In this document: piece after piece, positions 55,532 through 64,000 of the stretch
Position numbering within the stretch: position 1 is the stretch's first letter
How the letters are laid out: every line of letters starts with the position of its first letter
From: Prionace glauca
Lineage: Eukaryota > Chordata > Chondrichthyes > Carcharhiniformes > Carcharhinidae
Length of the DNA: 64,000 nt
Assembly: GCA_037974335.1 (NCBI GenBank)
Contig: CM075760.1
Coordinates: 44,024,103-44,088,102 of the forward strand
Direction: 5' to 3'
Made by a program: the position numbers and the translations under genes
The notes under the pieces: model-generated
Seen by the model: only the letters and a program-made list of their open reading frames with translations
The model's database searches: none
Told to the model about the DNA's origin: nothing

Positions 55532-56167
55532 GTTGCAGCTGTCCTTGTGACTCTCCAGGTTTAGCAATCAGTTAAATCTCACACAGATCACGGCTACACT
55601 CTCTCCCTGCTGTGAACGCTGAGATGTATTTTCAGGCTGTGTAACTGGTTAAAGCTCTTTCCACACCCAGTGCACTGGAACACTCTGACTCAGCTGTGTG
55701 TGTGCATCTCGCTGCTTTTCTAGTCACACTGTTGCTTAAAATCTCCTTAAGCAGACAGAACAGAGAAACATTTCTCCTTCTAGATCCAAAGGCCGATGAC
55801 ATTGAGGTCCCGATGAATTGAGTGACTCTGTCAGATCTTGATGTGATGTTTGGTTTGAGATTTCTGTATATAAATCCTCACCTTCTGTTCCCCTATAAAG
55901 CAAATTTACAAAAGTCATCTGTGTCATAGAAATTCAGAACAGACAATTCTAGTTTCTATGGAACATTCTTTCCTCTCTCATTCCCCAGAAGCTGTAAATC
56001 TCCATCCCACACACTCTCCCTCCATTCTCACTCTGCTGTATCTAATATTCACCCTCCCAATTCTCCTGAAGGTGCTGATTGAGGCTGATTGACAGATCCA
56101 TGCTCACTGCTTCCTGTCCTGGACACAAAGAGCTGAAAATCTCCATGCAGGCTGCCAGACAGATGTC
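55532..56167 (-). other. Leader, acceptor and intron 1 of the 55-kb ZNF
   Basis: Exon start near 55892 (TTGCTTTATAG). Bases 55900-56167 match the first intron of the 36- and 48-kb genes and, inverted, 58.1-58.3 kb. Confidence 0.65.
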
Positions 56168-56880
56168 TATAATACTGGATAAAAGTGTAATTATTAACTG
56201 AGATGTGGTAGAATGGGGATTTGAGGAAGATTTATATTTAGGTAGGGAGAGCACATATCTAGAACTCGCTGCCTATGAGGATGGTGGAACAGAAGATGTT
56301 CACTCATTTCAAAATGAAATTGGGTGGGCAGTTGAAGGAAATAAAACTTGCAGAGGAATGTTGATAGAGAGACAGAAAAGGACTAATTGGTTCATTCTGC
56401 AGAGAATCAATCTGCAGTCTATAAGATGATGTGGAGATGTCGAAGGTGGACAGTGGTGGGCACAACACCAGGTTCATCAGGTGAGTGGCCACTCTCCTGA
56501 AGGAGCAATGCTCCGAAAGCTCATGCTATCAAATAAACCTGTTGGACTTTAACCTGGTATTGTGAGACTTCTTACTGTCCATAAGATGTACAGGTTAGGT
56601 TGATTAGCCCTACTCAATTGCCACTTAGTGTCCCAGAATGTGTGAGTTGGGGGATTAGCAGGATAAATCCATCGTACCACAGGGAGAGAGTCTCTGAAGA
56701 ATGCTCTGTTGGAGAGTCAGTGCAGACTTGATGGGCCGAAAGGCCTCCTTCTGCACTGTAGGGATTTCATGACTTGAGTTGCCCAATAGACTCCTGTGCT
56801 GCATTGACTTTATGACTGGAAATATATAAAATGGCTACAGTAATATATTACAGAACTTGAAATAATAAGAAATGGAAAGG
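56168..56880. mobile_element. Intron-1 repeats: CR1 scrap, Penelope scrap, SINE-A 3' half
   Basis: 56200-56400 (+) old CR1 3' text. 56429-56580 (+) Penelope tail with a degenerate hammerhead-like site. 56583-56775 (+) SINE-A 3' half ending GCCTCCTTCTGCACTGTAGG. Confidence 0.65.
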
Positions 56881-56910
56881 GGGTGGGGGAAGGAAAGTGT
56901 TTTACTCACA

Positions 56911-57545
56911 AATGTTGGAGACAGGAGCAAGTTTTAGATTTTCTGAAGCTCAATCTTCACTCACACAAAGCCCGTGATTGGCTGGAGGACTAGAGTTCTT
57001 CCAGTCCTCCAACTCTCCCATCTAAGCTTGCTGGTCATGGAAGACGTGGACACAGCCCTGCACATGCACAGGTTCCCCTCTCCCTTGGACATGCGCACTC
57101 CTGGGCCGGGGGGAGGGGTAGACCATTGAGCGGCTTCTCGCTCTGGCCAGAACCGCCAGCCGCTTGTCTGGAAACCTTGGCTCGAGGAGGGGGAGGGGAA
57201 CAGTTAGTGGGGGTGGGGAACAGTGAGTGGGGGCGGGGCTCCCAGGAGGGGGAGGGGTGCAGTGGGTGGGGGCGGGGCTCCCGGGAGGGGGAGGGGTGCA
57301 GTGGGTGGGGGCGGGACTCCCAGGAGGGGGAGGGGTGCAGTGGGTGGGGGCGGGGCTCCCGGAAGGGGGAGGGGTGCAGTGGGTGGGGGCGGGGCTCCCG
57401 GGAGGGGGAGGGGAGCAGTGGGTGGGGGCGGGGCTCCCGGGTCCATGCGCTTGCGCACTGGGATCCAGAGACATCACCGCTGGGCAGTGATTCCTATTGG
57501 CTGATTTAATTCGGGCTCCAATATGACGTCACAATGTGGATGTTA
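56911..57545. promoter_or_regulatory. CpG-rich promoter block P6 with expanded GC boxes
   Basis: Minus-strand exon 1 ends at 56910 (CATTT|GTGAGT). Contains ATTGG (56977-56981), GGAGGAC (56984-56990), GTCCTCC (57004-57010), the GC-box minisatellite, CRE TGACGTCA (57524-57531) and CCAAT (about 57547). Homologous to P3 and P5. Confidence 0.75.
57183..57440. repeat. 39-bp GC-box minisatellite in a promoter, about 6 copies
   Basis: Unit CTCCCGGGAGGGGGAGGGG, then TGCAGTGGGTGGGGGCGGGG. P3 has one copy of the same unit. Open frames in all directions are artefacts. Confidence 0.9.
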
Positions 57546-57590
57546 GCCAATGAGCTTCAGGGTAAAGCTTCCTCTGTGCAACAAACGATC

Positions 57591-57927
57591 ATAGAATTCC
57601 TTTAGTGCAGAAAGAGGCTCTTCAGCCCATCGAGTCTGCACTCACCACAATCCCACCCAGGCCCTACCCCTTTATCTCTACATATTTACCCACTAATCCC
57701 TCTAACCTATGCATCTCAGGACTCGAAGGGGCAATTGTTAGCATGGCCAATCAACCTAACCTGCACATCTTTGGACTGTGGGAGGAAACAGGAGCACCCG
57801 AAGGAAACCCACGCAGACATAAGGAGACTGTGCAAACTCCACACGGACAGTGACCCAAGCCGGGATTCAAACCCAGATCCCTGGAGCTGTGAAGCAGCAA
57901 TGCTCACCACTGTGCTACCATGCAACC
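57591..57927 (-). mobile_element. SINE-A, full length
   Basis: From TCATAGAATTCCTTTAGTGC (tail) to the tRNA-like head in reverse (CACTGTGCTACCATGC). Inserted between promoter P6 and the plus-strand intron remnant. Confidence 0.88.
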
Positions 57928-57939
57928 CATCTGGGTGGG

Positions 57940-58327
57940 GGACATCTGGGAGGAAATCAATGTTTTCCACTTTCCATTTCTTTTCTCATTCTGGGGGAAA
58001 TTGGGGACTTGCAGCAACTGAAGGGAAAGGAAGTGGATCCAGTCGATATATTCCATACATTTTTAGTCCAGTCATATAGATGTATATCTGTATGACAGCC
58101 TGTATGGAGATTTTCAGCTATGTGACTCCAGGACAGGAAGTGTGGATCTGTCAATCAGCATCTTCAGGAGAATTGGGAGGGTGAATATTAGATACAGCAG
58201 AGTGAGAATGGAGGGAGAGTGTGTGGGCTGGAGATTTACAACTTTTGGGAAATGAGAGAGGAAAGAATGTTCCACAGAATCACAATTACCTGTTCTGAAT
58301 TTCTATCCAGTACTGACACTGATTATT
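57940..58327 (+). pseudogene. Plus-strand ZNF exon 1/intron 1 remnant, no finger exon
   Basis: CATCTGGGAGGAAATCAATG ... GTACTGACACTGATTATTTTT matches the start of the 48-kb gene up to a few bases before its acceptor. It is cut by CR1-E at about 58328 and no fingers follow on this strand. Confidence 0.65.
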
Positions 58328-59358
58328 TTTTTATGCCCTCTTACAGGATCTTATAAACTTCTATTAAGTCGCCTCTCATCCTCCTCCGCTCTAAAGAGAA
58401 AAGCCCCAGCTACCTCAACCTTTCCTCATTAGACCTATCCCCCAAAGCAGGCAGCTTCCTGGTAAATCTCCTCTGCACTCTCTCCAATGCTTCCACATCC
58501 TTCTTATAGTGAGGTGACCAGAATTGAACACAATATTCCAAATGTGGTCTTACCAAGGTCCTGTACAGTTACAGCATAACCCCACTGCTCTTAAACTCAA
58601 ACCCCCTGTTAATAAACACTAACACACTATAGGCCTTCTTCACAGCTCTATCCACTTGAGTGGTAACCTTCAGAGATCTGTGGATATGAACCCCAAGATC
58701 TCTTTGTTCCTCCATATTCCTCAGAACCCTGCCGTTGACTCTGTAATCCGCATTCAAGTTTGTCCTACCAAAATGAATCACTTCACACCTCAGCCCAGCT
58801 CTGCATCCTATCAATGTCTCTTTGCAGTCTATAAGAGCCCTCCACCTCATCCACTACTCCACCAATCTTGGTGTCATCAGTAAATTTACTAACCTCCCCT
58901 TCAGCCCCCTCTTCCAACTCATCGATAAAAGTCACAAATAGCAGAGGACCCAGCACTGTTCCCTGTGGTACACAGCTGGTAACTGGCCTCCAGTCTGAAA
59001 ATTTTCCCTCCACCACGACCCTCTGTCTTCTATGAGGTAGCCAGTTACTTATCCAACGGGCAAATTTCCTTCTATCCCACACCTCCCTATTTTCTTCATG
59101 AGCCTACCATGGGAAACCTTATCAAATGCCTTACTAAAATCCACGTATACAACATCAAATGCTCTACCTTCGTCCACATACTTAGTTACCTCCTCAAAGA
59201 GTTCAATCAAATTTGTGAGGCAAGACTTAGCCCTCACGAATCCGTGCTGACCATCCCAGATTAAGCTGCATCTTTCCAAATGGTCATAAATGCTATCCTT
59301 CAGGAACTTTTCCATTAACTTACCGACCACTGAAGTAAGACTAACTGGCCTATAATTA
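58328..59358 (-). mobile_element. CR1-E LINE, RT part
   Basis: Minus frames: [49 protein letters not shown] (FADD changed to FTDD) and VNGRVLRNMEEQRDLGVHIH. Several frame breaks. Confidence 0.88.
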
Positions 59359-59364
59359 CAAGAA

Positions 59365-59435
59365 GATTTTTTTTTTTTACTCGGTTTTGAACCGAGGACT
59401 TACTGTGTGATAACCACTACTCTACAGAAATAGCT
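59365..59435 (-). pseudogene. tRNA-Val-like retro-copy with A tail
   Basis: Minus strand reads TTCTGTAGAGTAGTGGTTAT (A box), then a shortened anticodon arm, then CTCGGTTCAAAACCGAG (T arm) and a run of 12 A. The anticodon region is deleted, so it is not a working tRNA. Confidence 0.6.
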
Positions 59436-59436
59436 G

Positions 59437-60365
59437 ACACTGTGCATGGATGTTAGGGAACTTGAGGAAATAAATAGTGATGTCTTGAGGAGTGTACATA
59501 TAACAAAGAAGGAGGTGCTGGATGGCTTAAAGCACATCAAGATAGATAAATCCCCTGGACGTGAAGAAGAGTATCCCAGGACATTGTGGGAGGCTAGGGA
59601 GGAAATTGTGGGTCCCCTAGCAATGATATTTGGATTATCGATAACCATAGGTGAGGTGCCTGATGATTGGAGGGTGGCAAATGTTGTGCCTTTGTTTAAA
59701 AAGGGCTGCAGGGAAAAGCCTTGGAACTACAGGCCGGTGAGCCTTTCATCTGTAGTGGATAAGCTGTTAGAAGATATTTTGAGACAGGATCCACAGGCAT
59801 TTAAAAACACAGGGACTGATAAGGGACAGTCAGCATGGCTTTGTGAGTGTCTCACAGATTTGATTGAGTTTTTTGAAGGGGTAACCAAGAAAGTTGATGA
59901 GAGGAATGCAGTTGATGTTGTCAACCTGGACTTCAGCAAGCCAAAAGAGAAAATTCTGGAAAATCTCAGCAGATCTGGCAGCATCTGTACAGATTAAAAG
60001 GACTTTAGCAAGGCATTTGACAAGGTACCGCATGGGAGGCTGTTGCACAAGGTTAAATCTTACGAGATCCATGATAAGGTAGCTAAATGGATACAAAATT
60101 GGCTTGATGACAGAAGCCAGAGAATGGATGTTGTTTCTCAGATTGGAACTCTGTGACCAGCAGTGTGCCTCAGGGATCAGTGTTGGGTCCACTGTTATTT
60201 GTCGTTTATATTAATTATTTGGATGAGAATATAGGAAGCATGGTTAGTAAGTTTGCAGATGACACCAAGATTGCTGGCATAGTGGGTAGTGAAGAAGGTT
60301 ATCAAGGATTGCAATGAGATCTTGATCAATCAAGCCAGTAGGCTGACGAATGAGTTAACCTTGAT
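59437..60365 (+). mobile_element. CR1-D LINE, RT part, with a short insert
   Basis: Reads [55 protein letters not shown], then after the insert ADDTKIAGIV. Insert 59941-60000 is flanked by GACTT(C/T)AGCAAG. Confidence 0.85.
59941..60000 (-). mobile_element. Short interspersed repeat with 12-bp target duplication
   Basis: ATTCTGGAAAATCTCAGCAG ... GGCAGCATCTGTACAG. Target copies at 59929-59940 and 60001-60012. Relatives at 8.5, 9.1, 50.8 and 61.6 kb. Confidence 0.65.
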
Positions 60366-60429
60366 AAATTGGGGAGAGTTGCTTAAAGAGATGACAGCGG
60401 ATAGGTGGCACAGGGAGCAATCCTGTGAT

Positions 60430-61085
60430 TACAACCGAAGATGTCTTGCTTTTTAACTTTCTACCTAACTCCCTTAACTGCTTGTTGTAGGACCTCGTCC
60501 TACCTTTGTACCAATATGTACCATGACCACTGGCTGTTCACCCTCTCGTTTCAGAATGCTTTCTGCCCTTTTAGAGACTTCCTGGACCCTGAAATCAGGG
60601 AGGCAACACAACATCCTGGAGTCTCTTTCATATCCACAGAAGCACCTATCTGCACCCCTTAGTATAGAGCCCCTTGTAATTATTGTTCTAGTGGTCTTTG
60701 TGCCTCCCTGCTTAACAACAAAGACAGCCGTGGTCCCAGGTCTCTGGCTGCTCTATTTATCCGCTGATAACCTATACCCCCTCCCAATAGTATCCAAATG
60801 GTATATTTGTTAGAGAAGGAGATAACCACAGGGGATTCCTGTACTGACTGCCTGCCCCTTCTAGCAGTCACCCATCTATCTGCCTGCACCTTGAGTGTGA
60901 CCATGTCTCTAAATCTCCTAACTGTGACACTTTCCACCACCTTCATGCTCCGAAATGCATCCAACTGCTGCTCCAACCTATCCATGTGGTCCGTAAGGAG
61001 CTACAATTGGGTGCACTTCCTGTAGACGTAGTCATCTATGACGCTGGAAGCATCACAGATCTCCCACATCTCACAAGTGCAGCAC
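60430..61085 (-). mobile_element. CR1 ORF1 fragment (esterase and upstream region)
   Basis: Minus strand: CCTCEMWEICDAS (Cys-rich start), HMDRLEQQLDAFRSMKVVE, then a decayed esterase with VVMVHIGT near 60520-60545. Orientation is opposite to the flanking CR1-D. Confidence 0.6.
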
Positions 61086-61335
61086 TTAACCCCACAGACT
61101 GACATTTCGAGTACCAATTATTTAAGAAAATTTATAAAACTCTTACCTTCACTTTTACCTTGTTGCAGTGTCTTTCTTTTAAGATAAATCGGGGTTGTTT
61201 TCCTTGGAACAAAGTAGATTGATAGAGGTGTACAAAGGTAGATGGAGGTGTTGAAGTTTACATGCTCTTTGTACACATGTATAAAGCTTTAAGGGTCATT
61301 CAGTCTCGAAACGTTGGTTCTATTCTCTCTGACGT
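61086..61335. other. CR1 scrap and unclassified DNA
   Basis: GGGGTTGTTTTCCTTGGAAC and GATAGAGGTGTACAAAGG are CR1 3' scraps. Nothing else is firm. Confidence 0.4.
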
Positions 61336-61588
61336 GGAGATGGCGGCGTTGGACTGGGGTAAACCCAGTAAGAAGTCTCACTGCACCAGATTAAAGTCCA
61401 ATGGGTTTATTTGATAGCAAAATCCACGAGCTTTCGGAGTGCTGCTTCTTCGTCAGGTGAGTGGAGTTCTGTCCACAAACAAGGCATAGTAAGACACAAA
61501 CTCAATTCACAAAATAATGATTGGAATGCAAATTTTTACAGGTAATCAAGTCTTAAAGGTACAGACAATGTGAGTGGGGAGAGCGTTC
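61336..61588 (-). mobile_element. Penelope-like 3' end and tail
   Basis: Minus-strand tail (GAGATGGCGGCGTTGGACTG at its left edge) with a hammerhead-like CTGACGA...GAAA in reverse (61432-61456). Followed by a short interspersed repeat at 61589-61650. Fossil fragment. Confidence 0.78.
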
Positions 61589-61779
61589 TATTCTCTCTCC
61601 ACAGATGCTGTCAGATCTGCTGAGATTTTCCAGCATTTTCTGTTTTTATTTCCCTTTATTTTTCCTTCTCTGTCACCGCTCTGCCTCATCAATGAGACAT
61701 TGGGACTCAGAGGGTTGATGCAGTTTGATGGACAAGTTGTCTCCATTCTGAACAATGGGGAACAAGCTCCCCCCACTCA

Positions 61780-62200
61780 ATGACATCATTGCCCTCAACA
61801 AACATGGCGACCGCTCGTGCGCACAGCTGCATATTGCCCCCAATAAAGATGGCGAACGTTAACCCGGGACGAACCTGAGGAGCTGCGGCCCTGCTCGGAA
61901 CAAACTGAGTCCGGGAAGCTCGCATCCGCGATTTGCTGCTTACACAACATGCTTACGCAGCGTTTTCACCCACCTGGGCGATCCATTGCTCTCTCCGTAC
62001 CGCCAATCACCTCGAACAGATTTCCCAGCCCAAAACAAAAGCCGATTTCCACCGCCATTACTCACACTGCGCATGCTCCAATCAAAGCTGGGCCCGCCCC
62101 TCTTTCGCTCCTATTGGTTGGAGGACCGAACGCTCCCGTTCAGTCCTCCAACACCGCCCCCTCTTCCCATTGGTCTGCGCCGCCGTCAATCAGCCGTGCA
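61780..62200. promoter_or_regulatory. CpG-rich promoter block P7
   Basis: Two YY1-like sites (AACATGGCGACC near 61801; AAAGATGGCGAAC near 61845), NRF1-like CTGCGCATGCTCC (about 62066), ATTGG (62113-62117), GGAGGAC, GTCCTCC (62143-62149) and ATTGG (62169-62173). Nearly the reverse complement of P2's module. The gene it serves is not in the window, or lies beyond 64000. Confidence 0.65.
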
Positions 62201-62304
62201 TTGTGTCGGTGACTTGCTACTTGTCCAGTAATGACAGAGTCTCAGTGTAACAATGACCCACACACAGGCTCCAGTCCAATCAGAGTGGAGATGGAACACA
62301 GAGA

Positions 62305-62630
62305 AAATGATGTGGGAATGCCGGCGTTGGACTTCAAGAGGCAGCCCCCTCGAAAGCTTGCTTGCTTGTGAGAATATTATCAAATAAATCGGTTGGACTA
62401 AAACCTGGTGTTGTCAGACTTTTTACTGTGTTTACGCCAGTCCAACGCCGGCATACCCACATCATGACTACTATCGACACCACAAACTGCCGGATCCAAG
62501 TGGAGAGGATCTCCAAGAAGATTGCGCATATCGACACAGACATCAAGTTTTTACAGAGATGCAAGAAAGCAGACAAGATACCAAAAGGACTACAGATCAC
62601 GAACCCACTCAGGGCAACCTATAAACATAG
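62305..62630 (+). mobile_element. Penelope-like element, terminal repeat and ORF start
   Basis: Terminal repeat (GATGTGGGAATGCCGGCGTT, AAATAAATCGGTTGGACTAA, GCCGGCATACCCACATCATG), then the start of the coding region reading RISKKIAHIDTDIKFLQRC and KADKIPKGLQITNPL, a pattern of Penelope N-termini. Cut by a CR1-A. Fossil fragment. Confidence 0.7.
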
Positions 62631-63309
62631 AACATAAGAACATAAGAACATAAGAAATAGGAGCAGGAGTAGGCCATCTGGCCCTTCGAGCCTGCCCCGC
62701 CATTCAATAAGATCATGGCTGATCTGTCGTGACTCAGCTCCACCTTCCCGCCCTCTCCCCATAACCCTTAATCCCTTCTCTTATCAAAAACCCATCAACC
62801 CGTTTCTTAAAAATATTTAGCGAGGCAGCCTCCACCACTTCAACGGGCAGAGAATTCCAGAGATTCACCACCCTTTGAGTGAAGAAGTTCCTCCTCAACT
62901 CTGTTCTAAACCGCCCCCCCTTTATCTTGAGGCTGTGCCCTCTAGTCCTACTGTCCTTTCTGAGCGGGAACAGTCTCTCCACCTCTATCCTATCCATCCC
63001 ATTCATCATCTTATACGTCTCAATGAGATCTCCCCTCATTCTTCTAAACTCTAACGAGTACAAGCCTAGTTTATTCAGCCTCTCCTCATAGCTCAATCCC
63101 CTCAACTCCGGTATCAGCCGAGTAAACCTCCTCTGCACTCCCTCCAGGGCCAAAACATCCTTGCGCAGGTGCGGCGCCCAAAACTGCACACAGTACTCCA
63201 GCTGCGGCCTCACCAATGCCCTATACAGCTGCAGCAAGACCTCCCTACTTTTATATTCAATCCCCTTCGCTATGAAGGCCAGCATCCCATTCGCCTTCCT
63301 GACCACCTG
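62631..63309 (-). mobile_element. CR1-A 3' end at the tail of CR1-B
   Basis: Three tandem AACATAAG tail units, then RT C-terminus open for 192 codons (62734-63312). It abuts CATAGAACATTACAGCG, the tail of the next element. Confidence 0.92.
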
Positions 63310-64000
63310 CATAGAACATTACAGCGCAGAACAGGCCCTTCGGCCCACGATGTTGCGCCGACCAGTTACAAAACAATGACCCACTAGCCTAAACCAATCC
63401 CTTTTCATCCATAAACCTATCCACAGATCTTTTAAACGCCCCCAAACTAGGTGCATTTACAACTGCAGCTGGCAGGGCATTCCAGTCCCTCACCACCCTC
63501 TGGGTAAAGAACCTACCCCTGACATCTGTCCTATAACTACCCCCCCTTAATTTAAAATCGTGCCCCCTCGTGTTAGCTTTCTCCATCCTAGGAAAAAGGC
63601 TATCACTATCTACCCTGTCTAAACCTCTAATCATCTTATATGTCTCAATGAGATCCCCTCTTAGCCGCCTTCTTTCCAGCGAAAACAACCCCAAATCTCT
63701 CAATCTCTCCTCATAGGATCTCCCCTCCATACCAGGCAACATCCTGGTAAACCTCCTCTGCACCCTCTCCAAAGCCTCTACATCCTTCCTGTAATGTGGG
63801 GACCAGAACTGCACACAAAACTCCAAGTGCGGCCGCACCAGAGATGTGTACAGTTGCATCATGACGCTGCGACTCCTGAATTCAATCCCCTTACCAATAA
63901 ACGCCAAAACTCCGTATGCCTTCTTAACAACTTTATCTACTTGATTCCCAACTTTCAGGGATCTATGTACACATACACCTAGATCCCTCTGCTCCTCCAC
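63310..64000 (-). mobile_element. CR1-B LINE, intact RT C-terminus, runs off the window
   Basis: Open to the window end: [57 protein letters not shown]. Almost the same as 22850-23546. Confidence 0.93.

Noticed and set aside
57022-57509. Pro-rich and Gly-rich frames on both strands
   Set aside because: Product of the 39-bp GC-box minisatellite in promoter P6.
59365-59435. Functional tRNA-Val gene
   Set aside because: The anticodon arm is mostly missing and an A tail follows.

Overview
The window reads as nuclear DNA of a cartilaginous fish, most likely a shark. It has no operons or bacterial signals. It holds intron-containing C2H2 zinc-finger genes, several families of CR1 LINEs, tRNA-type SINEs of the elasmobranch kind, Penelope-like elements with hammerhead-ribozyme-like tails, and a short pair of exons encoding an immunoglobulin heavy-chain transmembrane segment. 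The species call is inference from these families; no marker gene fixes it.

Layout. A finger-only zinc-finger (ZNF) cluster spans the whole window. Terminal coding exons lie at 508-2454 (-), 2755-3345 (+), 10324-10914 (-), 14175-15455 (+, interrupted), 29174-30127 (-), 35637-36755 (-), 45100-46110 (+, pseudogene), 48368-49270 (+) and 54468-55531 (-, frameshifted). Each coding exon follows a 3' splice site, and the start codon typically sits in the motif MExPWKCxDCGKR. No KRAB, SCAN, BTB or other effector domain was seen. Upstream lie CpG-rich promoter blocks (about 6.6-7.1, 12.2-12.7, 32.4-32.9, 41.2-41.6, 47.1-47.5, 56.9-57.5 and 61.8-62.2 kb). These carry NRF1-like, YY1-like, CRE, ETS, GC and CCAAT motifs, and several have a shared palindromic CCAAT/GGAGGAC module. 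Most look bidirectional. Some now drive only gene stumps whose finger exons were lost beside CR1 insertions.

The main surprise is an immunoglobulin heavy-chain membrane exon pair (M1 20079-20206, M2 from 19937, minus strand). It has correct splice sites, phase and stop codon, and a 3' UTR split by a near full-length CR1. It is stranded inside the ZNF cluster with no constant-domain exon recognised in the window. A second notable feature is a pair of 1,573-bp inverted arms (2724-4296 and 9373-10945), about 99% identical. Each carries a 7-finger ZNF exon and ends exactly at the 3' tail of a CR1, which suggests that LINE machinery copied the gene.

Most of the rest is nested retroelements: CR1 in CR1 (22.2, 24.5 and 34.0 kb), one SINE split by several other elements (30.6-32.2 kb), a palindromic Penelope insertion with 14-bp target-site duplications (11.45-12.08 kb), and a hammerhead-bearing Penelope tail (43.04 kb). 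The ZNF genes change in visible ways: a finger linker turned into a 17-copy 24-bp coding minisatellite, finger-block duplication, 85-nt fingers that shift frame, and repeated CGA-to-TGA decay at one conserved linker codon.
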